A stretch of 64,000 bases of DNA from Halobellus sp. LT62 (GTDB lineage Archaea > Halobacteriota > Halobacteria > Halobacteriales > Haloferacaceae), in the NCBI RefSeq assembly GCF_037031285.1, contig NZ_JAYEZO010000002.1, forward strand, positions 806,001-870,000, in the 5' to 3' direction. Position 1 is the first letter of the stretch; each line of letters opens with the position of its first letter. Made by a program: the position numbers and the translations under genes. The notes beneath the pieces were generated by a model. It saw only the letters and a list, made by a program, of their open reading frames with translations. It did not search any database and was not told the DNA's origin. This document shows positions 54,456 to 63,811 of this stretch, piece after piece.

Positions 54456-56036
54456 ATGGAATCGCGGTTTCTCCCGCAGCGGTGGCCGACCCGACCGGAG
54501 ACCGCCGTGTTCGTCTCCGGCGTCACGAGTATGGGACTGGAGATCCTCGCCGGGCGGATCCTCGCGCCCGAGTTCGGCAACAGCATCTACACGTGGGGCG
54601 GCATCATCGGCGTCTTCCTCGCCGCGCTGAGCCTCGGCTACCACCGCGGGGGCAAGCGCGCCGCGTCGAACGCGTCGCACGCGAGGCTGGTCGGCGTGTT
54701 TCTCGCGAGCGCGCTGTACGTCGCGGGCGTCGTGCTGTTCGGCGATATGGTCGTCCAGTCGACCGGCCTCCTCCCGCTCCCGAGCCAGTTCGCGTCGCTT
54801 CCGGCGATCACGCTGCTGTTCGGCCCGCCGACGTACCTGCTGGGTTACGTGAGTCCCTACGCTGCGGAACTCGCCGGCGGCGACGTCGGCGCGACCGCGG
54901 GCCACGTCTACGCGCTCGGAACGATCGGGAGCATCGTCGGCGCGTTCGCGACGACGTACGTCCTCGTGCCGACGCTGTCGGTGCCGCAGATCGGGCTCGT
55001 GCTCGGGCTCTCGGCGGTCGTCGCGGCCGCCGCGGTCGCCGCCCCGGATCTCCGCGGAGAGACGGGACTGCGCGTCGGCGTCGTCGCGCTCGCGCTCGTC
55101 GCGGCCGCCGCGACCGGCGGCGTCGGCCCGGGAATCGGCGGTGACGTCGTCCACGCCGAGCAGACAGCTTATCAGGAACTCCGCGTGGTCGACCGCGGCG
55201 ATACCCGGACGCTGTACCTCGACGGCCAACCGCACAGCGCGATGGATCTCGAGGATCCGAACCGGCACGTCTTCGAGTACACGCGCTACTTCCACGCGTC
55301 GTTGCTGTTCACCGAGGGGGAGGTCGAGGAGATCGACCGCGTGCTGTTCGTCGGCGGCGGCGGGTTCACCGGACCGCGGATCTTCCACGACCGGTATCCG
55401 AACGTCACCGTCGACGTCGTCGAACTCGACCCCGCCGTCGTCGACGCGGCCGACGAGCACTTCGGGATCCCCGACTCCTCGCGGATGAACGTCCATACCG
55501 GCGGCGGTCGTCAGTACCTCGAAGAGACGAATCGCACCTACGACGTGATCGTCCTCGACGCCTACCGGAAGGACACCGTACCGTTTCAGCTGACGACGGT
55601 CGAATTTATGGGACTCGCGTCGGATCGGCTCGACGACGGCGGCGTCCTCTTGGCGAATCTCATCTCCGCGCCGACCGGCCCCGCCTCCGAGTTCTACCGC
55701 GCGGAGTACAAGACGATGCGAGAGGTCTTCCCGCAGGTCTACAGCTTCCCGACCGCGGGCGGCCCCGTCGTCCAGAACATCGAGATCGTGGCGACGAAGA
55801 ACGGTGAGCGCCTCACGCAGTCGGAGTTGCAGGCCCGGGCTGAGCGACGGGACGTCGGTATCGACCTCTCGACGGACCTCGACTCCTACCGGACTGACGA
55901 ACCCACCGACGACGTCCCCGTCCTCAGAGACGACCGCGCGCCGGTCGACAGCCTGTTGGACAACGCCGTCGGGCAGCGGTACGTCCGGGTCCGCGCGGAC
56001 GGCTCGAACGGGACAGCGGTATCGACGTCAACCTAA
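54456..56036 (+). CDS. Membrane-fused spermidine synthase-like protein
   Basis: 526 residues. The N-terminal half (1-225) has about seven transmembrane helices in the pattern of fused spermidine synthases (GVTSMGLEILAGRILAPEFGNS). The C-terminal half is a SpeE-type methyltransferase fold: VLFVGGGGFTGPRIF, VVELDPAVVDAADEHFG and YDVIVLDAYRK. The substrate-site Asp of true aminopropyltransferases appears in the DAYR motif, but polyamine synthesis is not certain. Monocistronic. Confidence 0.86.
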   Translation: MESRFLPQRWPTRPETAVFVSGVTSMGLEILAGRILAPEFGNSIYTWGGIIGVFLAALSLGYHRGGKRAASNASHARLVGVFLASALYVAGVVLFGDMVVQSTGLLPLPSQFASLPAITLLFGPPTYLLGYVSPYAAELAGGDVGATAGHVYALGTIGSIVGAFATTYVLVPTLSVPQIGLVLGLSAVVAAAAVAAPDLRGETGLRVGVVALALVAAAATGGVGPGIGGDVVHAEQTAYQELRVVDRGDTRTLYLDGQPHSAMDLEDPNRHVFEYTRYFHASLLFTEGEVEEIDRVLFVGGGGFTGPRIFHDRYPNVTVDVVELDPAVVDAADEHFGIPDSSRMNVHTGGGRQYLEETNRTYDVIVLDAYRKDTVPFQLTTVEFMGLASDRLDDGGVLLANLISAPTGPASEFYRAEYKTMREVFPQVYSFPTAGGPVVQNIEIVATKNGERLTQSELQARAERRDVGIDLSTDLDSYRTDEPTDDVPVLRDDRAPVDSLLDNAVGQRYVRVRADGSNGTAVSTST

Positions 56037-56089
56037 CTCGCCAAGATACCCGTCGGCACAGCCGAGTCAGCGTCGGTTCCCCGACCCCT

Positions 56090-57382
56090 TCACGACCTGC
56101 TCAGCCGACCAGAAAGCGCGCGCCGGCACTGACGGGCGAGCCCTCGGCAGCCGCCGGCAGCGATCCGGACGCCGTCACCGACCACTCTCGCGAGGCGGCG
56201 GCCCGCTCCTTCGGTCTGGTTTCTCAATCTCTGACCCGCATCCGAAACCCGGCTCGCGATCGAACTGATCTTTCGCCCGAGTCGTGAAGGGGCCACTACA
56301 CTCGTCGTTGCGATAACGCCCGCGGCGGCGACCGCCGGAACAGTCGCGATCGATCGCAGCTTCGAGCTCTCGGCGATATCGGGGCCGACCTCGGGCGACT
56401 CATCGGCGTGGGGGATGGCATACGGATCCGGGTCCTCGAGGTCGAGCAGCACGTGCCGCGCGATAAACGTGGCCCCGTTCGAGAACGCCGGGTCGGACGG
56501 CGGGTCGGCGACAGCGTCCAAGACGTCGATCGGATCCGGGGCGACCGTGAAGCCCCCCACGTCGAACCGTGCTAAACAGTCGGCGACGGCGTCCTGTTCG
56601 TCTGTCGCCGGGTGTACGATACAGGGTGTGCCGGCGACGGCGGCGTCCATAATCGTCGAGTACCCCGAACAGACCACGACGTCCGCGCCGCGGATGTACG
56701 GCAGGAGCGACTGGACCGGATCCCAGTCCTCGTCGGCCACGTTGAGCACGTCGTAGCCCTGTCGCCGGAGATGCTCGGATACACGCGACAGCGAGGAGTA
56801 GTGACTGGGGACGACGACGACGTCCGCGGAGTCTTGGATCGGCGAGTGACCGTCCAGCGCCACCGGCGGAATGCGCGTCGCCTGCGCCGGATCGACAGGT
56901 GATTCGGGCCAAACCACCGGATAGAAGAACTCCCGTGCGGTCGCCAGCTGGAACAACGTGTGAAACCGCGCCCCGGCGCGTTCCGTGAAGTCGTCGTACA
57001 GCCCCGGCATATCGTGCTTCAGCACGTACAATGGAACGTCACAACGGTTTGCAGCCATCGCCGCGAACATATCGTCCGTGACTAACGCGTCCGGTTCGGT
57101 CGCCGAAAGCCACGCCTGATAGTCAGCAATCCGACTGAGACTGGCTGGAAGGCTCCGCTTTGCGGTCTGCCACAGCGACCCATTCTGGTAGGTGTCGATG
57201 TAATCGACGTTCGTCGGTTCGAACTCGTCGAAGCCGTTGAGCGCGACGAACTCCGTTCCGGCCCCGCCACCCGCCATCCGTACTGATCCGCCAGCGGATT
57301 CGATGGCCTTGGCGATAGCGAGCATTCGCGTCGCGTGTCCCGCACCTTCGGGGTAGTGCGCGACGGCTACTGTCGGTGGCAT
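56090..57382 (-). CDS. MurG-like glycosyltransferase
   Basis: 430 residues, GT-B fold. The N-terminal VAVAHYPEGAGHATRMLAIAKAIE has the Gly-rich loop of GT28 enzymes, and the C-terminal half shows GADVVVCSGYSTIMDAAVAGTPCIVHP with the acidic DEQ motif typical of nucleotide-sugar binding. A basic C-terminal tail (about 355-430) with one hydrophobic segment may bind the membrane. Possibly involved in glycolipid or surface glycan synthesis. The ATG at 57382 precedes the first strand. Confidence 0.83.
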   Translation of the reverse strand: MPPTVAVAHYPEGAGHATRMLAIAKAIESAGGSVRMAGGGAGTEFVALNGFDEFEPTNVDYIDTYQNGSLWQTAKRSLPASLSRIADYQAWLSATEPDALVTDDMFAAMAANRCDVPLYVLKHDMPGLYDDFTERAGARFHTLFQLATAREFFYPVVWPESPVDPAQATRIPPVALDGHSPIQDSADVVVVPSHYSSLSRVSEHLRRQGYDVLNVADEDWDPVQSLLPYIRGADVVVCSGYSTIMDAAVAGTPCIVHPATDEQDAVADCLARFDVGGFTVAPDPIDVLDAVADPPSDPAFSNGATFIARHVLLDLEDPDPYAIPHADESPEVGPDIAESSKLRSIATVPAVAAAGVIATTSVVAPSRLGRKISSIASRVSDAGQRLRNQTEGAGRRLARVVGDGVRIAAGGCRGLARQCRRALSGRLSRS

Positions 57383-57454
57383 TGGCGCTGTGGACCTCTT
57401 CGGATCGTATAATATGTGTCTTGTGGCTGGGTCCAACCGGAATCTGTCGGGGTC

Positions 57455-58177
57455 TCAGAACCCGAAGCCGCCCCAGCGGATATACACCATCACCGCGACG
57501 ATGCTGAGCTGCAGGACGCCCTCAACACCGCTGAGCTTCGCGTTCCGCATCCCGATCGCACCGATGAGTTCCACGTCGGGATCCGCCGATATCATTTCGA
57601 GATACATCCGCGCCTCCCCCGGCAGCAACACGCCGAATCCGATGATGGTGAGGAGACTGACGATGCCGAGCGCCAGCAGAATCGGCGCGCCGGGCAGGGC
57701 GAAGGTCCCGAGGTTCGCAACGAAGGAGGCCGCGCCGCCGCCGACGATGAGAACGAACAGCGCGAGCCAGCGCCAGTCGGTGAAGGAATCGAACTGATAC
57801 GCCACGGCCAGAAGCGCCGGACCCATCGCGACGATCGAGAACAGTCCGCCCCACGCGGCGAGCCCGGGAAGCAGCCCCATCTTCGCCGCCAACACCATTC
57901 CAGCGAAGATAGTGGTAAAGGCGAGCGTCGGCATCAGGAACGTCATTTTCGGCGTGAACCGCTGAAACACCGCCGCGCGTTCTTCGACGTCCAGTCCGCC
58001 GAGGACGGGACCGAGGACCATCGCCATAAACAGGTCGATGCCGGTCCAGAGCACGCCCGTCATCACGTGGACGTACGTCAACTGCTGAACCGTCCCGAAC
58101 AGCACGGCGGCGACGAACAACGTCACCGGCACGAGCACCGCCCCCGCGCCGAAGGCGGGGTTCGCTCGATCGGCCAT
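57455..58177 (-). CDS. Six-helix membrane protein (CopD-like)
   Basis: 240 residues with about six helices. The segment YVHVMTGVLWTGIDLFMAMVLGPVL has the conserved His and Trp seen in CopD-type and related quinol/heme-binding membrane proteins, but the assignment is loose. Start at the ATG 58177; the preceding 14 codons are upstream sequence. Probably co-directional with the glycosyltransferase (72 bp apart). Confidence 0.72.
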   Translation of the reverse strand: MADRANPAFGAGAVLVPVTLFVAAVLFGTVQQLTYVHVMTGVLWTGIDLFMAMVLGPVLGGLDVEERAAVFQRFTPKMTFLMPTLAFTTIFAGMVLAAKMGLLPGLAAWGGLFSIVAMGPALLAVAYQFDSFTDWRWLALFVLIVGGGAASFVANLGTFALPGAPILLALGIVSLLTIIGFGVLLPGEARMYLEMISADPDVELIGAIGMRNAKLSGVEGVLQLSIVAVMVYIRWGGFGF

Positions 58178-58289
58178 ACCCCGAACCGTGGCAGTGATAG
58201 AGACACTCACACTCTGCATCGAACGGACGGGCGATAAATATTCTATCGATTGTCACAACAAATAGCTGAAATTCGTCCGTGCGACGGTA

Positions 58290-58307
58290 GCCCCGTCGCT
58301 ACGGGGC
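58290..58307. terminator. Hairpin between CspA and the membrane protein gene
   Basis: GCCCCGT-CGCT-ACGGGGC, a perfect 7-bp stem with a 4-nt loop, downstream of cspA (minus strand) and upstream of the next gene. It could end or stabilise the cspA mRNA. There is no long T-run. Confidence 0.4.
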
Positions 58308-58367
58308 GTAGTTCGATGGAAAATTGTGCGGGTCATCTGTCGCCTGACGGCGACGGTCAGAACCGAC

Positions 58368-58562
58368 TTAGACGCGGACGACGTTCGTCGCGCGGGGGCC
58401 CTTGGGGGCCTGTTCAATCTCGAATTCGATCTCCGTTCCCTCGGTGAGGTCTTCGCCGCCGACGTCTTCCATGTGGAAGAACACGTCCTCGTCTGCGTCC
58501 TCTGTCTCGATGAAACCGTAACCGCCCGTGTCGTTGAAGAAATCAACCGTACCGTTTGCCAT
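58368..58562 (-). CDS. cspA: Cold-shock domain protein
   Basis: 64 residues, single cold-shock domain with RNP1-like GGYGFIE and RNP2-like DVFFHMED, binding single-stranded RNA/DNA. It starts MANGTVDFFNDTGGYG. The ATG at 58562 is about 29 nt from a TATA box (58588-58595), giving a leaderless mRNA typical of highly expressed haloarchaeal csp genes. Confidence 0.95.
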   Translation of the reverse strand: MANGTVDFFNDTGGYGFIETEDADEDVFFHMEDVGGEDLTEGTEIEFEIEQAPKGPRATNVVRV

Positions 58563-58587
58563 TGCAAATAGACGGATGGCGAGTACA

Positions 58588-58595
58588 CAAATAAG
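58588..58595 (-). promoter_or_regulatory. TATA box of cspA
   Basis: CTTATTTG on the minus strand, about 29 nt before the ATG at 58562, supporting the short start. Confidence 0.55.
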
Positions 58596-58806
58596 ACTTC
58601 TGTATTCTTTTTCAAAATGTCTCGGTAGAGAAAACGAATATCCGATTACTGTAGAATGCAGTTCTGTCTCCGGTGTACAGTCGGTTCCGGACGGCAAACG
58701 ACGACTGTTCGTCGGAACATACCGCTCATTCGAATCGAACCGGAATTCCGGGAACCCGGGAGTCGTGATAACGCCTCGCAGGCGCAGACGACGCGTTTCC
58801 GGGGGT

Positions 58807-60147
58807 CTACTCGGCGTGCGGGAAGTTCTCGATCGTGTCCGCGCGGAAGGCCTCCTCGTCGAACTCGTACGCCTCGTCGAAGCAGTCTAAGACCGTCTTT
58901 GTGTCGCGCATCGCGTTCTTCAGGCTCGTCGACGCGCCCGGCGAGGGCGTGATGTTGAAGATGATGTCGTCGCCGACGATCTTCGCTTCGCCCATATCGA
59001 GGGATTTCCGGCTGGTGTCGACGATCTGCGGGCGGACGCCGCCGTACCCCTTCGCACGCTCGATGTCGTCGAGTTCGACGCTCGGGACGACCTTCCGGAC
59101 CTCCGAAAGGAACGACCGCCGGCCGAGTTCGGGCACGTCGTAGAGGAGGTTTGTCAGGACGTACGGGAGCAGGATCCGATCCGCGAGGATGTTCGCGTAG
59201 CTGAGGAACGACGCGGCGTTGAGCCCGAACACGTCGAGGAAGTCCTCGACCGTCGAGAACCGGCCGCGTTCGAGGGTGGGAACGAGCTTCGCCGTCGGGC
59301 CGAACCGGGTGATGCTGTCGTCGTGGACGTCGGCGTCGCCGTGGACCGCCGCGAACGGGAGTTTCTTCATCTGCAGTGTGTAGACCTTCCCGTTCAGGAG
59401 GTCGTCGGCGAGGAAGAAGCTCCCCGCGACCGGCAGCAACACCTTGTCCTCGCCGTAGCCGAGTTCCTTCGCGATCTGGAGGCTGTGCGAGCCGGCGGCG
59501 ACGACCGCGACGTCGCAGTCGAACGGCCCCCGACCCGTGGTGAGCGTGTATCCCTCGGTGGTCTCTGTGACGTCTTCGACTTTCGTCCCGGTGAAGACGT
59601 CGACGGTCGCCTCCTCGCGGGCGACTTCGACCATCGATTTCGCGGTCTCACCGTAGTCGACGACGTAGCCGTCGGGCGTCTGCAGTGCGAGCATCTCGAC
59701 GTCGGGATCGCGTCCCTCGACGACCTTCGGCTCGATCTCTGCGATCTCCTCGCGACCGATCGGTCGGAGCTTCGGGAACAGATCGCCGAAGCCCTCCTCG
59801 TGGTACCGCGCTTCGAGCTTCTCGACCTCTTCGTCGCCGACGCCGAGCACCATCTTGCTGCGTTTGGCGTGCATCTCGCGGTCGGGATCGTGGTTCTCCA
59901 GATAGCCCGCGAGCAGTTCAGCGCCCGTCTTGACGCCCTCGGCCTTTTCGAGCGTGTAGTTGGTCTCGATGTCCCCGAAGTGAAGCGTCTGGGAGTTATT
60001 CGTGTGATGAGAGTTGATCGCGGCGATCTCCGCTTCTTTCTCGATCAGCGCGATCGAGTCGATGTCGGTGAACTTCGCCGTCGTATACAGGAGTGATGCC
60101 CCGCTGATGCCGCCGCCGACGATAACGAGATCGTATTTTCCAGACAT
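58807..60147 (-). CDS. mqo: Malate:quinone oxidoreductase-type FAD enzyme
   Basis: 446 residues. The FAD motif DLVIVGGGISGASLLYTTAKF opens the protein; SHHTNNSQTLHFGDIETNYTLEKA and GYGGVRPQIVDTSRKSLDMGEAKI are typical of Mqo. It oxidises malate to oxaloacetate and reduces membrane quinone without NAD. The C-terminus ends TIENFPHAE. The ATG at 60147 begins MSGKYDLVIV; the open frame to 60201 has no family sequence. The L-2-hydroxyglutarate oxidase branch is a less likely alternative. Confidence 0.87.
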   Translation of the reverse strand: MSGKYDLVIVGGGISGASLLYTTAKFTDIDSIALIEKEAEIAAINSHHTNNSQTLHFGDIETNYTLEKAEGVKTGAELLAGYLENHDPDREMHAKRSKMVLGVGDEEVEKLEARYHEEGFGDLFPKLRPIGREEIAEIEPKVVEGRDPDVEMLALQTPDGYVVDYGETAKSMVEVAREEATVDVFTGTKVEDVTETTEGYTLTTGRGPFDCDVAVVAAGSHSLQIAKELGYGEDKVLLPVAGSFFLADDLLNGKVYTLQMKKLPFAAVHGDADVHDDSITRFGPTAKLVPTLERGRFSTVEDFLDVFGLNAASFLSYANILADRILLPYVLTNLLYDVPELGRRSFLSEVRKVVPSVELDDIERAKGYGGVRPQIVDTSRKSLDMGEAKIVGDDIIFNITPSPGASTSLKNAMRDTKTVLDCFDEAYEFDEEAFRADTIENFPHAE

Positions 60148-60306
60148 AATCGGTTTTGAGGGGTATATCTCGTCGAGTGCACTCCATAGGGATAACTCCA
60201 TATTTTTCGATCGACGTTTAGACGATCGACGAAGCCCATTTTCGACGGAATTGGCGTTCGCGACGCCGACGTGGTCGACCCCAACACGGATACGGAGGCT
60301 CCGGCG

Positions 60307-62235
60307 CTATTGCGTCTCGAAAACGAACCGTGCCCCGCCGGACTCGCTCGCTTCGACGCGCATCGACCACCCGTGACCGGTCGCGATTTCGTTGACGATC
60401 GCCAAGCCGAACCCCGTGCCGCCCTCCCGCGTCGTGTATCCCTGTGCGAGCACCGCTTCGCGTTCGGATTCAGGGATTCCCGGGCCGTTGTCTTCGACGG
60501 CGAACCCCGACTCCGTCGAGACGACTCGGACGGTGACGTCGCCGTCGTGTTCGTCGACGGTATCCTCCTGAGTTTGCGACGGGGGGCTCGTAGAGCTATG
60601 CTCTACGGCGTTCGTAAAGAGGTTCTCGAAGAGCTGTTGGAGTCGCTCGGGGTCGGCTTCGAGCGTTCGTTGTCCGTCGACTTCCAGCGTCGCGTCCGCG
60701 GTTTCCGTGTTGTCCCAAGCTCGCTCGGCCACCGAGCCCAACGCCACCGGCAGTACTTCGTCGATCGCCTCGCCCTGCCGCGCGAGCGTCAGCAGGTTCC
60801 CGATCAGCTCGTCCATCCGGTCGAGCGCGCCTTCGACGCGGTCGAACGCCTCCTCGTCGCCTTCGCGGGCGAGTTCGAGGTAGCCGCTCGCGACGCCGAG
60901 CGGATTTCGCAGATCGTGTGAAACGATGCTCGTGAACGTCTCCAGCTGCTCGTTCTGCTGTTCGAGTTGCGCCTCGCGCTCGGCTCGCTCCATCGCGACC
61001 TCGACGTTCGCCCCGAGGATCTTCGTGAGCGAGAAGTCCGAATCGTCGAAGGCACGCGGCGTCTCGGCCCCAATCAGCAGGACGCCGAAGTCCTGTAACG
61101 GTACGATAAGTTCGCTCCGCACCGGCGACTCGCCGTTATAGGAGTCTGAATCGGCGTGCACATCTTCGACGTACCGCGCCGTGCCCGTCTCGAATACCTC
61201 CCACGCGATCGCTTCGCCCGGTCCGAACGACGGCGGTTCTCCGAGGAGCTCGTCGACATCGCTGGAGTGGGCGACCGAGCGTAACCGATCGGTGTCGGCG
61301 TCGTACAGATGGACGCTACTGTAGCTGAGGCCCAACACGTCCTCGACGGCGGCGACCGTGGCCGCGGCGATTCCCTCGACCGAACTGATCGTCACCAGTT
61401 CGCGCATCGATTCGTGTAGCGCCGTGATTCGCTGTTCGTACTTCCGCTCGGCGGTGACGTCCGTGTAGACGGCGTACAGATCGGCTTCCGACGGGGTCCC
61501 CGACAACGGAACGACCTGCAACCGGACGACTCGGTGGTCGCCGTCGGCGGTCCGTCGGATCACTTCGTCGATCTCGAACTGTTCGCCGCGGTTCGCCCGT
61601 TCGGAGAGCTCAGTCGCCCTGTCGAACTCTGACTCGGGAACGACCGTTTCATCCAGCGATTCTCCGATGATCTCCGCTCGACCGTATCCGAAGACCTCGA
61701 GGAACGCGGGGTTGACCCCGCGTACGATCGGACGGCCGTCGACGAACGCCACCTCGGCGATGCAGTCGGTACTGTTCTCGAAGAGCGCCAGCAGTTTGTC
61801 GTGTTCGTCAGTCAGTTGCTCGGCGCGGTCACGCCGCTGGCCGTCGTAGATGCCGACGGCCAGCCCCGCGACCGCACCCATCGAGACGACGTTACTGAAC
61901 AGAATGAATGGTTCGACGTCGTTTTGCAGAGACTGAAAGTAGTACACCCAGCCGGTGACCACCAGCAACGACGAGGCCCCGAGGAGCGTCCACTTCGTCG
62001 CCCGAGTCACGGCGGCCACCCGGATCGATTCATCGGCGACGATCATCAAGCCCGCGGCGACGAGCGCGACATTGAGTACCAGCGGCAGCGCGCTCTCCAA
62101 CAGCGTAAGCGACAGCGGACTGCCCTGCAGCACGGCGTCTTGGTAGATATCAAACAGCGTGATGGTCGCTGCTACGCCCCCGAATGCCGAGATCCCACCA
62201 CCGCCGAGCACTCGCTTCGTCTCGCCACCGATCAT
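60307..62235 (-). CDS. Membrane sensor histidine kinase with PAS and GAF domains
   Basis: 642 residues. Four hydrophobic helices (about 10-125), a PAS domain (about 145-265), a GAF domain (about 280-430), HisKA with TSIVSHDLRNPLGV, and an HATPase with N box ENLFTNAVEH, G1 VEDNGPGIP and G2 GGTGFGLAIV. One copy of the 16-residue insert (AVEHSSTSPPSQTQED) follows the N box. Lies 64 bp downstream of the response regulator gene in the same direction, so the two probably act as a pair. The frame to 62388 is open, but the ATG at 62235 is the best start. Confidence 0.88.
   Translation of the reverse strand: MIGGETKRVLGGGGISAFGGVAATITLFDIYQDAVLQGSPLSLTLLESALPLVLNVALVAAGLMIVADESIRVAAVTRATKWTLLGASSLLVVTGWVYYFQSLQNDVEPFILFSNVVSMGAVAGLAVGIYDGQRRDRAEQLTDEHDKLLALFENSTDCIAEVAFVDGRPIVRGVNPAFLEVFGYGRAEIIGESLDETVVPESEFDRATELSERANRGEQFEIDEVIRRTADGDHRVVRLQVVPLSGTPSEADLYAVYTDVTAERKYEQRITALHESMRELVTISSVEGIAAATVAAVEDVLGLSYSSVHLYDADTDRLRSVAHSSDVDELLGEPPSFGPGEAIAWEVFETGTARYVEDVHADSDSYNGESPVRSELIVPLQDFGVLLIGAETPRAFDDSDFSLTKILGANVEVAMERAEREAQLEQQNEQLETFTSIVSHDLRNPLGVASGYLELAREGDEEAFDRVEGALDRMDELIGNLLTLARQGEAIDEVLPVALGSVAERAWDNTETADATLEVDGQRTLEADPERLQQLFENLFTNAVEHSSTSPPSQTQEDTVDEHDGDVTVRVVSTESGFAVEDNGPGIPESEREAVLAQGYTTREGGTGFGLAIVNEIATGHGWSMRVEASESGGARFVFETQ
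60562..60609 (-). repeat. 48-bp palindrome-bearing unit in the third kinase
   Basis: Single unit with the inverted repeat GTAGAGC-ATA-GCTCTAC (60590-60606 on the minus strand). About 42 of 48 positions match the unit at 26061-26108. It sits at the same place after the N box and has no second copy; the following residues (TVDEHDG) look like a decayed one. Confidence 0.65.
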
Positions 62236-62299
62236 CTGTCGGATAACACACTCAGTGGCCGTAAAACGGTTTGGAAGATCCGATCTCGGGTGTTCGACG

Positions 62300-63463
62300 T
62301 CACTGACGCGTCCGATCGACCTTTCGGCCGACGCCACAGATGCCGAGGACCTCGCCGTCTTCTTCGATCGGTGATCCGGCGAACTCATACCGGACAGCCC
62401 CGCCGTCCTTCCGACGGAGATCCGCCTCGACAGTCACCTGCCTTCGGCCCGAGAGCGCGTCGTTGATCGCCCGTTTGATGCGGTCTGTGTCCTCGTCGAA
62501 CAGATCCGCCGGTGACAGCTCGGCCAGTTCGGCCGCAGAGTAGCCCGTCACCTCTTCGAGGCGGTCGTTCCAGCGGAGGAAATTCAACTCTTCGTCGAAG
62601 ACGTAAAACAGGTCGCCGAGCGCGTCGAGCGCGGTGTTCAGGAACTGCTGTTCGCGGTGGAGGTCTCGCTCGCGCGCCTTTCGATCGGAGATATCGCGGA
62701 CGACGCAGACGTGCCCGCCGTCGTTCATATGTGTGAGCGCGAGCGATTCCGGCACTTTCTCGCCGTGTTTGGTGACGCCGACGGACTCCCCCCGCCACCA
62801 GCCTTGGCGTTCGAGGGTGGGGAGGATCTCGTCGTAGAACCGTTCGGCCTCCGCCTCGGGATAGAGTTTCTCCCAGTGCTCACCGATGAGCTCTACCGGC
62901 TCTCGGTCGTATATCTCGGCGTACGAGCGGTTCATATACTGATACGTGCCGTCCTCGTTGATGATTCCGATTCCCTCTTGCGCCGATTCCATTGCCTGAA
63001 AGCCACGATACACTTCCCGTTCGGCACGCCGTCGCTTTACCGCCTGTTCGATCCGGTTCGCGAGGACGGTGTACTGGTCAGTGCCGGTCTCCTTCTGGAG
63101 ATACTCGGTCACGCCCGCGGAAATCGCCTCGCTCGCGATCTCCTCAGAGCCTTTGCCGGTAAAGAGCACGAACGGGAGTTCGGGGAATTCTTCGCGGACC
63201 GTCGCGAGGAACTCCAACCCGTTTTGGCCTGGCATCTCGTAGTCGCTGACGACGCAGTCGATCTCGCGGTTCCGGAGGACGTCCAAGCCGTCCGCGACGT
63301 TCGTCTCCGTGCATACTCGGAACGAACTGGTCTCTCGTTGGAGAAACGTCGCGGCCAGTTCGACGAAATCCGGGTCGTCATCGACGTGGAGGATCGTTAT
63401 CTCGTCGCCGCTGCCGACGATGTCGAGATGTTCCAGTTTGACACCCTCTTTCACGGCCATCAC
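62300..63463 (-). CDS. Response regulator with two PAS domains
   Basis: 387 residues. Receiver domain (LHVDDDPDFVE, phospho-Asp in VVSDYEMPGQNG, LFTGKGSEE, YLQKETG), then two PAS domains (about 150-270 and 275-387). It ends after the second PAS with no DNA-binding or kinase output, so it likely acts by contacting another protein, most simply the kinase encoded just downstream. The two Met residues at the start leave the choice between MMAVKEG and MAVKEG open. Confidence 0.87.
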   Translation of the reverse strand: MMAVKEGVKLEHLDIVGSGDEITILHVDDDPDFVELAATFLQRETSSFRVCTETNVADGLDVLRNREIDCVVSDYEMPGQNGLEFLATVREEFPELPFVLFTGKGSEEIASEAISAGVTEYLQKETGTDQYTVLANRIEQAVKRRRAEREVYRGFQAMESAQEGIGIINEDGTYQYMNRSYAEIYDREPVELIGEHWEKLYPEAEAERFYDEILPTLERQGWWRGESVGVTKHGEKVPESLALTHMNDGGHVCVVRDISDRKARERDLHREQQFLNTALDALGDLFYVFDEELNFLRWNDRLEEVTGYSAAELAELSPADLFDEDTDRIKRAINDALSGRRQVTVEADLRRKDGGAVRYEFAGSPIEEDGEVLGICGVGRKVDRTRQ

Positions 63464-63627
63464 AGCGTGCCCCTACTCGCTACCGCATCAAAATACTACT
63501 GGCGTTGCAGACTGTCTTCCGATACGGACGAAGCGTCGGCACCGACAACAACCTATGCGACGTGTCCCCACGGGTCGCTGCTCGATCGCTTCGTGTGGTT
63601 CTTCAGTAACCGAACGAAATTCCGGCT

Positions 63628-63798
63628 ATGGGCTTCGGGAGCTACGACGAATCCGAGCAGCAAGAACAGAACACCGAAGAGGACGACGGCGAGACCGTCA
63701 ACGTCCACGAACACGACCACGACGGCGACGTCAGCGTCCACTCCGACGTCGAGACCGACGCGCTCGTCGATCGGCTCGGCGAGATGCGCGAGGAGTGA
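63628..63798 (+). CDS. DUF5786 family small acidic protein
   Basis: 56 residues beginning MGFGSYDESEQQEQ and ending in LVDRLGEMREE. DUF5786 proteins are short, very acidic and found only in haloarchaea; function unknown. The His/Asp-rich centre (NVHEHDHDGDVSVHSD) could bind metal. Divergent from the response regulator; the 164-bp space shows no clear TATA box. Confidence 0.85.
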   Translation: MGFGSYDESEQQEQNTEEDDGETVNVHEHDHDGDVSVHSDVETDALVDRLGEMREE

Positions 63799-63811
63799 AT
63801 CGGGCGTATCG

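Noticed and set aside
53538-55496. 652-codon minus-strand frame over the regulator and spermidine-synthase-like genes
   Set aside because: Arg/Asp-rich antisense shadow with no domain; both genes on the other strand, and the membrane protein inside, have clear family features.
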